This document shows, piece by piece, positions 54,118-63,751 of a stretch of DNA of 64,000 nt; the stretch's first letter is position 1; every line of letters starts with the position of its first letter. The notes beneath the pieces are model-generated. The model saw only the letters and a list, made by a program, of their open reading frames with translations, did no database searches and was not told the origin of the DNA. Source of the stretch: an uncultured Bacteroides sp. (GTDB lineage Bacteria > Bacteroidota > Bacteroidia > Bacteroidales > Bacteroidaceae); the NCBI GenBank assembly GCA_947074205.1, contig CAMTOQ010000001.1, positions 62,001 to 126,000 on the forward strand, given 5' to 3'. The translations under genes were made by a program, and so were the position numbers.

Positions 54118-56250
54118 ATGAAACGATACGGAATACTCGCTGCATTAGGTATTTGCATCATTGGGCTGATGGGCTGCAATGATGCAATGGATACGTATGA
54201 ATCGGCAGAAGCAACTCCCATTAATCTCTCTGGAACCATCAGCAACGGCTACTCTACAAGGGCAGACGAAGAAGTTGAGGACGGGGATAATAGCGACGCT
54301 TCGACCGACCTACCTATGACCTTTACTTCATTGATGAGGGATGTAGATGGTAATCCTATCTTTCATTTTGCGCAATATGCCCGACTAGCCACCACGGTAC
54401 TAGCAGACAACGGGATAGGGAAAGTAAGCTTTGTGCAAGATAAAGACTTTCCAAGCTACCCCATGGCAGGCCAGTTTGTCCGCATGATTCTACATACACG
54501 TACGTCGGCCAATCCGCGTGAGGACTATGCGGAAGACAATCGCAAACTTCTTAATTTGAAGGCGGGCCGCGACTATTTGCTGGGCAACAATGCAACAGGT
54601 AATAAAGATACAGAGTCTGCTAACATCCGGCTACACCACATTATGACACGTATTGTGGTACAGTTTACTAAAGCTGATGATTTTGTAAAGCTGCCCGAAT
54701 CGGCTTCGTTTACATTGAAAGATAAAAAAGTATTGAAAGAGGGAACTTTCCCTATTGATATCGTTATTGGCGATAAAATTAGTGAAGCCGACGAAGCCAT
54801 CAAAGCTACTGCTAAAATGAATAGTGGCGACCACGTGCTAGGCGCGGGAGAGAACTTTGTACTAGCTACGGGGGAGAACCTTACCGGTACAGGTTTTAGC
54901 TCGATCACCATAGACGACTATACCCTGAACGCTACAGACTTGGCCAAACTATTTGTTCCTAAGGGAGAGAATAAAGAGACAGAAATGATACTCAATCCTG
55001 GCCTATCTTATACGCTCACCTTCCATGTAAACATATTGGGATTAGCAGGACTGAGCATCCATGTGGCTCCATGGGATGTGATAGATGTCACTACCCCGGA
55101 AGCCGACCATACTGCTCAGCGAATTCATCTATCACTAGGCGACTATGAAAAAGAGGACCTTGAGAAAATCGTTGTCTTCGACGAAGAGAATAATAAGTAC
55201 ACTGCCGAGATTGACAAGGAATACCCGTCTCCGGAAGCAAGTTCTAATAGAACCACCAATAGTGTGCAGTTGCCTAATAATATTGTAAAAGCAGAATTAT
55301 ACACCTCGAAGGGTATGATTATCAGCACTACTAACATCACTTATACTGAGAGTGTGTTGACGATTGGACTTTCTAAATCGGGTATGCTTCCAGTCGATCC
55401 CTCGGCAGCTTATGATGCAACAAACAATCCCTATGCAGTAACCACTCCTATCCAGCTCTTTAAGATAGAAGATCTGCCAGATGCATCTTTTAGGCAAACA
55501 GCCGACTTGGACTTATGCAGCACTGCAAACAATTCAATTGGTGGGGCTTTCACCGGACGATTTGATGGAAATTCAAAATACATCAGCAACCTGCTACTCA
55601 ACGACAACGGCTTGTTTGAACACAATATAGGAGTTATTGAAAATGTACACTTGAAATCAGGACTGATTAATGTGCAACCTGGAGCTACCCATGCAGGCAG
55701 TATTGCTGCTATTAACAGCGGAAAGATTATTGCTTGCAACAATAATGCCCGTATCAAGAGTACCTCTGTATCGCCGACCTATATTGGAGGCATCTGTGGG
55801 AAGCTAAGCGGCGAACTAAAAAAACAAGGTTTAGTCATTGGCTGTTTGCAGAGCGCTACCATCACCGCTGCCAATGGAGTGGCTGCAGGTATCGTTGGCC
55901 AGCAAATCGACAACAAATCGCTTACCACTGCATGTATAAATGTAGGCAAGATGTCGGCCCCAAAGATCGCCGGTATTTGCGGCAGTATAGAGAGTTACAG
56001 TTTAAGCAATATTGAATATTGCTATTGGCTGGCCGGAACAGCTACAGCTCCAAACTCCGATGAAGAAGTAGCCGTAATAGGCTATGAGGAATCTGTTTCA
56101 AACGAGAAGGACATTTGTGCACTTAGCACCTACCGACTACGCGAAACTGAAACTATTGATAGACTGAATGACGTGCTTCTAAATAATGAAATATCAACCT
56201 ATACTTTTAAGTTGAGCGTTTGGCCAACAGCAGTCGTTCTTATAGACTAA
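54118..56250 (+). CDS. Fimbrillin 5 with C-terminal GLUG-like module
   Basis: 710 residues. Lipobox MGC (Cys ~20), strand INLSGTI, then GYSTRADEEV, Arg at mature position 29. The N-terminal half (~1-320) is fimbrillin-like: RLHHIMTRIVVQF and LSYTLTFHVNILG, with HVAPWDVID as the closing strand. A linker domain follows, then a GLUG-type repeat region (~440-660) with ASFRQTADLDLC, GAFTGRFDGNSKYISNLLL and repeated GSIAAINSGKI / GGICGKLSGELK turns, predicted beta-helical. Such large pilins are candidate tip adhesins. It is the longest protein of the operon. Confidence 0.82.
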   Translation: MKRYGILAALGICIIGLMGCNDAMDTYESAEATPINLSGTISNGYSTRADEEVEDGDNSDASTDLPMTFTSLMRDVDGNPIFHFAQYARLATTVLADNGIGKVSFVQDKDFPSYPMAGQFVRMILHTRTSANPREDYAEDNRKLLNLKAGRDYLLGNNATGNKDTESANIRLHHIMTRIVVQFTKADDFVKLPESASFTLKDKKVLKEGTFPIDIVIGDKISEADEAIKATAKMNSGDHVLGAGENFVLATGENLTGTGFSSITIDDYTLNATDLAKLFVPKGENKETEMILNPGLSYTLTFHVNILGLAGLSIHVAPWDVIDVTTPEADHTAQRIHLSLGDYEKEDLEKIVVFDEENNKYTAEIDKEYPSPEASSNRTTNSVQLPNNIVKAELYTSKGMIISTTNITYTESVLTIGLSKSGMLPVDPSAAYDATNNPYAVTTPIQLFKIEDLPDASFRQTADLDLCSTANNSIGGAFTGRFDGNSKYISNLLLNDNGLFEHNIGVIENVHLKSGLINVQPGATHAGSIAAINSGKIIACNNNARIKSTSVSPTYIGGICGKLSGELKKQGLVIGCLQSATITAANGVAAGIVGQQIDNKSLTTACINVGKMSAPKIAGICGSIESYSLSNIEYCYWLAGTATAPNSDEEVAVIGYEESVSNEKDICALSTYRLRETETIDRLNDVLLNNEISTYTFKLSVWPTAVVLID

Positions 56251-56265
56251 AATAACATTATATCA

Positions 56266-58248
56266 ATGAAGAAAATATATCTGTACATCACTCTACTTTC
56301 TGTCATCTTCTTCAACTTCTCACTAGTAGGTTGTAAAGATGATGAGCTTTTGAGTAGGCCACACGGAGAGGGAGTGCCACTGACGTTTGGAGAGGTTAGC
56401 TTCGATTATGAAAGCAATCAGCCCAACACACGTTTGGCAGAACTGAATCCGGATAGTATCAATGGAAACTCTGTAGACCAATTCAAGCATATCGGGGTAT
56501 ACGTATTCTACAAATCAGATTATAATAAGGGAGATTACTCTAAACCTTATGTAAAGAATCTCGAATACAAATATGAGAACAATACAATTGTTCCGGTTCA
56601 GGATTCGGGCGAGAAAATCTATATCTACGATGAGATGGTAGTAGTTGCGCTATATCCATATAATGATTATTACAACACTAATCCTTTGACAGACTTCAAC
56701 CTCTATCCAAGAACAAAAAGTGATTATAGCGAACAGAAATACATCCCTTACCGAGCGACGAGTCAAATCTACCCTAGTACTGCCTATAAGACCCATCTTT
56801 ATTTCAGTCCTATGCACACCATTAAGATTGAGATTGTGGTAGTGGGCAGCTTTACCGCTTATGCTGATTTAGGAGACGAAAAGAATATCAAAATAGCCCC
56901 AAATGTGGATCCTGTCGATGCAGAAGAAGGAGATAAACGCGAGAAGTGGGTAGATAATATTGTGAACTATGACAACGATGGTTCGGGTAGATTCACTCGT
57001 AAATATAGCGCTTATATATGGAAGAACTGGGTAGACTTTGAAGGCACAACACACAGCGACAATAAGCTCCAAAAAGGAGATATTATCTTCCAAAGCGATA
57101 AACTTACGCTTTCGGCCATAGAAGATGTGGACTTTGTGAGCGGAGTAGGATATCGCTATGGATACAACATCGAAACGGGCGAATATTTCGTCCTCAGTTC
57201 TTCGTCCATTGTGAACTGTGCGAAACGCATTCATGGTGGTGGCTTTCAAGTGTGCGACATCGACCTATCTAAAGTGAGTTGGACACCAAAAGACTTTACG
57301 TCTTCATTCTATGATGGGGGTGGACATAAAATTTATGGATTGACTATAGATCAAGACTTTTCGAGCCAACCCGATAAGATTCACTATACAGGTTTGTTTA
57401 CACGCACTATAAACTGGACTACAATGGTCAACATGTGTTTGGAAAGTCCCGTTATCAATGTAAAAACCTCTCCGGATGCTACCGAACCTACCTACGTAGG
57501 AGGCTTTCTGGGGTATGCTATGCAGAGCGACAGTTTGACAACACTACACCGACGATTGAGTATAAGGGGCTGTAAAGTAAACAACCCTATCATCAACGTA
57601 ACTGGAGCTAATATCTATGTGGGAGGGTTTGCCGGACGATATGGTCACACCACAAATCGAGATTATCTGAGAGATAGCTACGTGTTAGGAGGTAGCATTA
57701 CTACCAATCCTTTACCTCTCGACTCTATCAGCCCGGACACCATCAATGCCAGCTGCTTTGTAGGTGGTATGATCGGTGCCAATATGGGAAACTTACAAAA
57801 TTGCTTCACCACAACTTCGGTGACTAGTGCAAGACGCGATTCAACATGGACCATCACCGTTCAAAGAGATACAATAGAGATAGAGAATGAGTGGGGAGGC
57901 ATAGATGAAGAATATATCATCACACGTGATACGATAGTCAATTGGTTTGAAGCAGATTTGGCTTATGGTTTTGGCACAAACCGCCAAAATCACTGTCGCG
58001 AAAAAGCTCCCGGTGTGGCTAGCGGCTGCTATTCACGTCAAGAGGTCACTGCAGAGTACGACACTGTAGACTCAGAAAAGAACGAGAGCGTCATTGGCAC
58101 CACCATGAGTGAATCGGATGGGAGCACCGAATGGGCAACCTATAGCGGTGTATGGCCTGTGATATATTCTAAGTTGGGAGGCAGTTATTGGCGTACCAAT
58201 TCCTATCAACCACAAAATAGTAGTTTCCCCATCTTAGCTTGGGAGTAA
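56266..58248 (+). CDS. Fimbrillin-like lipoprotein 6 with GLUG-like module
   Basis: 660 residues. Lipobox VGC (Cys ~23), strand PLTFGEVSF, then QPNTRLAELNP, Arg at mature position 34. VVVALYPYNDYY and the FSPMHTIKIEIVVVG strand replace the usual LSQV block. From ~300 the GLUG-like region begins: GGGFQVCDIDLSKVSW, SSFYDGGGHKIYGLTI, then YVGGFLGYAM and YVGGFAGRYG, SCFVGGMIGANMGN turns. A Thr/Asp-rich insert (~530-570) interrupts it. Probable adhesin or minor pilin. No fimbrillin closing strand is evident at the C-terminus. Confidence 0.78.
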   Translation: MKKIYLYITLLSVIFFNFSLVGCKDDELLSRPHGEGVPLTFGEVSFDYESNQPNTRLAELNPDSINGNSVDQFKHIGVYVFYKSDYNKGDYSKPYVKNLEYKYENNTIVPVQDSGEKIYIYDEMVVVALYPYNDYYNTNPLTDFNLYPRTKSDYSEQKYIPYRATSQIYPSTAYKTHLYFSPMHTIKIEIVVVGSFTAYADLGDEKNIKIAPNVDPVDAEEGDKREKWVDNIVNYDNDGSGRFTRKYSAYIWKNWVDFEGTTHSDNKLQKGDIIFQSDKLTLSAIEDVDFVSGVGYRYGYNIETGEYFVLSSSSIVNCAKRIHGGGFQVCDIDLSKVSWTPKDFTSSFYDGGGHKIYGLTIDQDFSSQPDKIHYTGLFTRTINWTTMVNMCLESPVINVKTSPDATEPTYVGGFLGYAMQSDSLTTLHRRLSIRGCKVNNPIINVTGANIYVGGFAGRYGHTTNRDYLRDSYVLGGSITTNPLPLDSISPDTINASCFVGGMIGANMGNLQNCFTTTSVTSARRDSTWTITVQRDTIEIENEWGGIDEEYIITRDTIVNWFEADLAYGFGTNRQNHCREKAPGVASGCYSRQEVTAEYDTVDSEKNESVIGTTMSESDGSTEWATYSGVWPVIYSKLGGSYWRTNSYQPQNSSFPILAWE

Positions 58249-58271
58249 GTACAATAGAACTTAAAATACGA

Positions 58272-59321
58272 ATGGATAGAATGACCTATAGAATATGGAT
58301 GCTGCTGGCAACACTATTTATGGTGAGTTGTCAAAGCAATTTAAACGAGCATGGGATTGCCGAGGAGAGAGAAGAATTGATCATCCTTGCAAAGGTAGCC
58401 AATCTAGGCTCGCACATCTCTACCCGAAATGACAACTATGGTTTTGCCTTTGCCGAAGGCGACACAGTGGATCTATGGATAGATAATGACATCATCATAC
58501 GCAACTATGTTTATGAGGGCGGCATACTGCATGGAGCCACCGATGATGATGTATACTACTTCCGTGTGGACAATCGCCCCATTGCAAAGTTGTATTCGCA
58601 ATGGCCCACTGCCTATGGCCGCGAAGAGTTTCCTACCTTTCAAGGTTCTGAGGAGGAGTACAAGCGTGCCGACTGGTTGCGTGCCGAGATGACCAATGTG
58701 CAAGCCAGCGGTACAGGAGTACCTGTGCACTACGAACATCAAAACAGCCGTCTGGTTTTTGAACTACCCGACTATGCCGGACAGCTTACAGCTCTATCGC
58801 TACAAATTGGGGCTGACACCTACGAGGGATTCATCCCCGATGGAGGCAACAGAGGCGAACTCATTCTAAAGCCCGGACCACTCAACATAGCCGCTAGCCA
58901 CATCAACAACTATATTCAGGTGAATGATGTGCAGATGCCATTGGTGTTTACGGAGAACATCCAATTAAATATGGCAAGTGGATATTCTTATGTCATCACC
59001 TTGACTCGCAAGGGGGATGATCTAGTCTTCATCATCCACATTTATGGGTTTGGTACTACCGACAATAACATTGCAGTGCCTTTCACACAAGACGAAGATG
59101 GCTATTATCTGATTGGAGCCGAGCACCAACTTAGGGCAGCCCGCTCTTTGGTGATGCAGTATCAATGGAGAGATAAGAATTTCCGTCTGACAGAAGATAT
59201 AGAGTTAACCTCTTCGTGGGACCCAGTTAAAGAGGGATTGTATAGCGGTATATTTGATATGAATGGAAAGACAGTAAGCCTAGCCGAAGGTGAAGAGGGC
59301 AGTTTTGTATTCAAATTGTAA
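58272..59321 (+). CDS. Fimbrillin-like lipoprotein 7 with truncated GLUG-like module
   Basis: 349 residues from the ATG at 58272; the track start is a TTG inside the previous gene. Signal peptide with lipobox VSC. Strand LIILAKV, then SHISTRNDNYG, Arg at mature position 33. The middle is a compact fimbrillin-like fold. The last ~75 residues open a GLUG-like module (GYYLIGAEHQLRAARS, NFRLTEDIELTSSWDP, SGIFDMNGKTVSL) but stop after this first turn, where genes 5 and 6 continue for 200 or more residues. It may be a shortened adhesin. Confidence 0.75.
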   Translation: MDRMTYRIWMLLATLFMVSCQSNLNEHGIAEEREELIILAKVANLGSHISTRNDNYGFAFAEGDTVDLWIDNDIIIRNYVYEGGILHGATDDDVYYFRVDNRPIAKLYSQWPTAYGREEFPTFQGSEEEYKRADWLRAEMTNVQASGTGVPVHYEHQNSRLVFELPDYAGQLTALSLQIGADTYEGFIPDGGNRGELILKPGPLNIAASHINNYIQVNDVQMPLVFTENIQLNMASGYSYVITLTRKGDDLVFIIHIYGFGTTDNNIAVPFTQDEDGYYLIGAEHQLRAARSLVMQYQWRDKNFRLTEDIELTSSWDPVKEGLYSGIFDMNGKTVSLAEGEEGSFVFKL

Positions 59322-59344
59322 TTAGAATAAGTGATAAAAGAAAT

Positions 59345-60535
59345 ATGAGAAAATCTCTATATATACTTGGATGGATGGTTGCGTTACTAGTCACCTCTTG
59401 CACGGAATCGTCGTATGATGTAGCAGAGTTGCCGGAAGACGATGGCCGCATTGCCATCGAAAGCGTGACGGCGCAGATTGATGGCGACATATCTACTCGC
59501 TCCACCGATACAGATAGCAATGAGGTGCTTTATGTGATCAATGACCCTACAACCGATGCACCCGCAACAAGAAGCGGTAACTGGAACCTATTCTTCGATA
59601 TGAAAACGATTGATGCAGAAGGCAATTATACCAAAACACTTAGTACAGAAGAAACTGGGTATTATATTAAAGGAGGAGATGGTAGCTGGGTACCCCAAGA
59701 TCCAGATCAACCGCTTTACTTTTACAGTTATATGCGTGGAATTAATGCACACTTCTTGTTATCGCAGAAGACGGAGTTCGATATATCTCTTGAAACTCAA
59801 TCTATAGAAACCGATCAAAGCACTAAAGATAATCTATTGAACCAAGATGCACTCTACAGTGAGTTTAGTCGTTTCAATCCCGGTAAAACACTATCGGTGA
59901 CGCTTAAGCATCTTCATGCCATGCTCGATTTCTCGTTTGACTATGAGCCCGACGAAGAGAATGAAATTAGTGTGGTGGTAGGCGATAAGACTTATATGCC
60001 TTATTGCCATCCTAAAGAGGTGACTACCGATGGTAAATCACACTATCTACTGATATTGCCCTATTCATTGGATGCAAACCCTACCATCATGGTGACTTAT
60101 AGAGGTACGGAGTACTTTACAGAAGTTCCTATATTCCCATCAGCTAGCCGCACACAGTTGGGTAAAAACACACGCTACCTCTTTACGGTACACGGTAAGG
60201 AGCTAAAAATTGAATCGATCACCATTGCCGAATGGAAGGTGGGACAAGCCTTCACAGGCGAATATATCAGTCCGGTGGCCTACCCCGTTTTTCGAGGGGA
60301 CCCGAATACCAGCTATACCCTAACCTACTCCAACGATCTATGGCAAACAGTGACGATGAATCTTCGTGGCGAGAAGTTGGCAAAGCCGGTGGGAAGTAAA
60401 ATCGTAAAGATAGAAAAAGGAGAGGAAGAAGCAGTGGATGTAAATGTGCCACTAAGTAATTATGGACAATTGGTCGATTTGGAGGATATCCTAACCAAAG
60501 CGAGTACCCCCTCTGAACCTCCTACAAATGAATAG
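59345..60535 (+). CDS. Fimbrillin-family lipoprotein 8
   Basis: 396 residues, lipobox TSC (Cys ~19). Strand IAIESVTAQI, then DISTRSTDTDSN, Arg at mature position 34; a second ATRSG lies about 30 residues later. PLYFYSYMRG and LKHLHAMLDFSF correspond to the conserved pilin blocks, and ITIAEWKVGQAF to the closing strand, after which ~80 extra residues form a short additional domain with a Pro/Glu-rich end. Pilus subunit of unclear position. Confidence 0.8.
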   Translation: MRKSLYILGWMVALLVTSCTESSYDVAELPEDDGRIAIESVTAQIDGDISTRSTDTDSNEVLYVINDPTTDAPATRSGNWNLFFDMKTIDAEGNYTKTLSTEETGYYIKGGDGSWVPQDPDQPLYFYSYMRGINAHFLLSQKTEFDISLETQSIETDQSTKDNLLNQDALYSEFSRFNPGKTLSVTLKHLHAMLDFSFDYEPDEENEISVVVGDKTYMPYCHPKEVTTDGKSHYLLILPYSLDANPTIMVTYRGTEYFTEVPIFPSASRTQLGKNTRYLFTVHGKELKIESITIAEWKVGQAFTGEYISPVAYPVFRGDPNTSYTLTYSNDLWQTVTMNLRGEKLAKPVGSKIVKIEKGEEEAVDVNVPLSNYGQLVDLEDILTKASTPSEPPTNE

Positions 60536-60539
60536 AACA

Positions 60540-61442
60540 ATGAAATTGAATCAACTATATATCGTAGCTATCAGCTTACTGCTAGGCTTCTCTTCGTGTA
60601 GCGACGAGTTTCAGCAAGAGAGCAACGTGCAACAAGCGGTGGAAATCACCGGTGCTGTAGGCGATGCGAGCACTCGCGTGAGTGGTACTGCATGGGAAGA
60701 TGGAGATAAGATTGGAGTGACTTTGTTCAACTACAACTCTTCCAACCTGAACTTACCTTCTTCGTACAATCGCCAATACACCACGAAGAGCGGAGAATTG
60801 GGCCATTTCAAACCGACAACGCTCAACGAAACACTATTCTATCCACTAGGGCAAGAGGTGTCGTTAGCGGCCTACTATCCTTACCAAGCAGGGATAGACA
60901 GAACTCTGAAAGTACCTATTAATGTGGCCGATCAGAGCAATTTGGGCAAACTAGATTTTATCGTAGGCTACTCGGCAGGACCTTATAGCTTGAATAATAC
61001 AACAATCAGCATGAGCTTTAAACGTAAGATGTCGATGTTGCGTTTTCGTTTTGCGGTGACGTCCGATTCTGATAAAGCTAAATTAACTGGTGCTACTATC
61101 ACAATGACAGGAATGTATACTGCCGGGAACTACAATATCACTAATTCTGATGCTGACAATATGAGTGAGCTTTCAACTATAAGTGATATCACACTGAACA
61201 TCGACGGGACAACGTTGCAAGCCGAAGCTATCGTATTTCCACGCGCAGCGGGAGATGGGATAACCTTCACCATTACCTTTAACGATAATAGTACACAACT
61301 CTTCTATATGCCCTCCGACCACGCGTTACGCTCCGGCTACCGCCGCACCTATACGTTTAGTGGCAGTGAGAACATCACAATGGTAGGAAGTGCATTAGAA
61401 CCTTGGACAGACAAGGGTGATTTTGGAAATACATGGGAATAA
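60540..61442 (+). CDS. Fimbrillin-family lipoprotein 9
   Basis: 300 residues from the ATG at 60540 (MKLNQLYIVAISLLLGFSSC); the ATG at 60528, overlapping the previous stop, adds four residues and is also possible. Strand VEITGAV, then DASTRVSGTAWEDGDKIGVTL, Arg at mature position 27. This N-terminus and AAYYPYQAG, SMSFKRKMSMLRFRF and C-terminal ALEPWTDKGDFG make it a textbook small fimbrillin, the shortest of the set. Confidence 0.88.
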   Translation: MKLNQLYIVAISLLLGFSSCSDEFQQESNVQQAVEITGAVGDASTRVSGTAWEDGDKIGVTLFNYNSSNLNLPSSYNRQYTTKSGELGHFKPTTLNETLFYPLGQEVSLAAYYPYQAGIDRTLKVPINVADQSNLGKLDFIVGYSAGPYSLNNTTISMSFKRKMSMLRFRFAVTSDSDKAKLTGATITMTGMYTAGNYNITNSDADNMSELSTISDITLNIDGTTLQAEAIVFPRAAGDGITFTITFNDNSTQLFYMPSDHALRSGYRRTYTFSGSENITMVGSALEPWTDKGDFGNTWE

Positions 61443-61468
61443 TTTTCTTAAACAAATAAATAAACATT

Positions 61469-62587
61469 ATGAAACAGAAACTAGGATTCGCAGCCATTGC
61501 TCTCGGATTGTTGGCAAGCTGCTCGGAAGCTGAGATTATCGAACGCTCAGATTCAAAAATTATCTCTTTTGATACTTACATCGGTAAGGGTAGCGAAACT
61601 CGTGGGGTGCCGGTAGCCGATTTTGTTGATGGTAATGCAATGCAGGTTTTCGGGGTGACAACCGATACTAAATTGGGCGCTGGTTGGGCTGGCACAGGCA
61701 TTCCCGGTATGATTCCTGAAGATGGTGGCTCTATCTATACAAAAACATCATCTAATTGGAGCGGTAACAGCATATCTTACTGGGAAGAGAATAAATTCCA
61801 CTCTTTCTTTGCTTACGCACCAGCAACAACTTCGAATACATCACTGTTCAACAATGGTATTGTTACCTATACAGTGGCAGACGAGTTGGCTAATCAGATA
61901 GACTTTATGGTGGCTGATCCTGTTAAACAAGATCTTTATACGACAGGTACTCCAAGTGCAGTTACATTTACATTCCGCCACATGCTATCTCAAGTTCGCT
62001 TCAAAGTAATCTACAAAGAGAACTATGCTAACAACACCTTCAAATTGGAAGATAATGTAATAGCAAATAGTGTAGTGATTTCATTGAATAATGGAATAAA
62101 CAACACTTTTGTAAAAACCGGTAGTGTGAATGTTATTGGTAAAACTGATACAGAAGCATGGAATGTAATTAATAATACTACAGGTGCTGTAGCAAGCTAC
62201 ACAGTAACCCCTGACAATAGTATTTCTATACCATTCACTTATTATAAGAAAGGAGTTAATCAAGAGGAATCAATTACTTTTAATGGCGGTGCTAATGACC
62301 ACATTTTAATGCTAATGCCTCAAACTACCGATGGTAAATTAAAGATTGATTTAGAACTTAGCTATAGATATACATACACCACTCCTGAAGATAAAAAAGA
62401 AAACATAATTGCTAACTTCATTACATCAGGACCTCAAACTTGGGAAGCCAATAAGATCTATACTTATGTGCTAGTCCTAGATATGGTAAATGTTCTAGAT
62501 AGAAAACCTATTGTGATTGCTAACCCTACAATCGTAGGATGGGACGAGGATAACATTGTAGAACAAGAGTTTCCAGCACAACCATAA
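61469..62587 (+). CDS. Fimbrillin-family lipoprotein 10
   Basis: 372 residues, lipobox ASC (Cys ~18). Strand ISFDTYI, then GSETRGVPVADF, Arg at mature position 28. YWEENKFHSFFAYAP, DELANQIDFMVADP and FTFRHMLSQVRFKV parallel fimbrillin 1, so the first and last pilin genes are paralogues. Closing strand IVGWDEDNIVEQ. Like gene 3 its middle is AT-rich. A perfect hairpin follows before the accessory genes. Confidence 0.88.
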   Translation: MKQKLGFAAIALGLLASCSEAEIIERSDSKIISFDTYIGKGSETRGVPVADFVDGNAMQVFGVTTDTKLGAGWAGTGIPGMIPEDGGSIYTKTSSNWSGNSISYWEENKFHSFFAYAPATTSNTSLFNNGIVTYTVADELANQIDFMVADPVKQDLYTTGTPSAVTFTFRHMLSQVRFKVIYKENYANNTFKLEDNVIANSVVISLNNGINNTFVKTGSVNVIGKTDTEAWNVINNTTGAVASYTVTPDNSISIPFTYYKKGVNQEESITFNGGANDHILMLMPQTTDGKLKIDLELSYRYTYTTPEDKKENIIANFITSGPQTWEANKIYTYVLVLDMVNVLDRKPIVIANPTIVGWDEDNIVEQEFPAQP

Positions 62588-62621
62588 TCTCTTAAAAGAT
62601 AAAAACTCCAATTAGAATAAT

Positions 62622-62671
62622 ATAGTTTGGTTCTTAAGGGGAAAAGGAATTACCCTTAAGAACCAAACTAT
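62622..62671 (+). terminator. Perfect 19-bp hairpin between fimbrillins and accessory genes
   Basis: Arms ATAGTTTGGTTCTTAAGGG and its exact complement around a 12-nt loop, in an otherwise tightly packed operon. The T-run after it is poor, so it may attenuate transcription or stabilise the upstream mRNA instead of fully terminating. Confidence 0.7.
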
Positions 62672-62706
62672 CTATTTAGCGTTTCAACATCATTCACAAT
62701 CTATTC

Positions 62707-63744
62707 ATGACAATCAAGAACTGTAAACTTATCGCATTCCTATTGCTATTGCTGCCCCTTGTTACAAGCTGCGAACGCAATGAACTTTGTTATAGTCATC
62801 CACATGGCAATCTGTATGTCAATGTCGTATGGGATGATGTTCCACCGCTAATTCAAAACACCCTACCCGAAGGGATGGCCATTCGCTTCTTTCACAAAGA
62901 CGAAGCAGCCGGTTACCCCTATGCCAATCACTTCTATCGTGGCCCCTATGGCGGCCTTACCAACGTACCCAATGGCGATTACAAACTGATGGTGTACAAC
63001 AGTGACACCGAGCGAATCAACCTAAAAGGGCTCGACAAGCACAATGACGTGTGCGCTTTCCTATCGCAACGCACCCGCAACAACTACCTAAGCGGCATTG
63101 TATCTTCTAGCAATGTCTATCGCATCGAATACCTCGACGATACACGCGCCAATACCCGCACACGTAGCGAAATTCTAATCGGTCAGACCGACCGTGTATT
63201 TACCACCATGAGCCAAGACGCAAGAAGTACGGCCATTGGCGGGATCGACAATGCAGAAACAGATACCATTTACACTCACCCACAAAGTAGAGTGATGTGG
63301 ACAAAAATCACCGTCAAGGCAAATGGACTGAAAGGTGCCCTCTCGTGCGCCGGTTCCATCAGCGGTGTCAACCATACCTTGCAACTCCATGACAGCAACA
63401 CTACCGACGAGACTGGTACCATCATCTTTGATATGTTCCAAACTGATGACACCACCCTCTCGCAAACCCTCTACATATTTGGATTTGAACAGTCGCCTGC
63501 CGGCACTCCACGCGATGAATCCATTCAGCAAATTCTTCGCCTAGAGTTCTTGATGACCGACAATAAAGTCTATGCCTACGAATTCGATGTAGCCAACCAG
63601 ATTGACTTTGCCAATCTTAAACCCGAAACAGAAGTTCCTATATATATCACCGAGATAGATCTACCCACCATGACCGACCAAAGTGGTGGACTTTTTGATG
63701 CCGATATCTCAAACTGGGGTGATGAAATCATCACCGAATTATAA
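62707..63744 (+). CDS. DUF5119-type fimbrial accessory lipoprotein
   Basis: 345 residues, lipobox TSC (Cys ~22). CERNELCYSHPHGNLYVNVVWDD followed by GMAIRFFHKDEAAGYPYANHF is the DUF5119 pattern: a carbohydrate-binding-like beta-sandwich found in Bacteroides pilus loci, often beside anchor proteins. A second beta-domain (~165-330) has VMWTKITVKANGLKGAL. There is no TR site near the lipid Cys, so it is probably not polymerised; an anchor or assembly role is inferred. The downstream gene begins 7 bp later. Confidence 0.75.
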   Translation: MTIKNCKLIAFLLLLLPLVTSCERNELCYSHPHGNLYVNVVWDDVPPLIQNTLPEGMAIRFFHKDEAAGYPYANHFYRGPYGGLTNVPNGDYKLMVYNSDTERINLKGLDKHNDVCAFLSQRTRNNYLSGIVSSSNVYRIEYLDDTRANTRTRSEILIGQTDRVFTTMSQDARSTAIGGIDNAETDTIYTHPQSRVMWTKITVKANGLKGALSCAGSISGVNHTLQLHDSNTTDETGTIIFDMFQTDDTTLSQTLYIFGFEQSPAGTPRDESIQQILRLEFLMTDNKVYAYEFDVANQIDFANLKPETEVPIYITEIDLPTMTDQSGGLFDADISNWGDEIITEL

Positions 63745-63751
63745 CATAGAC

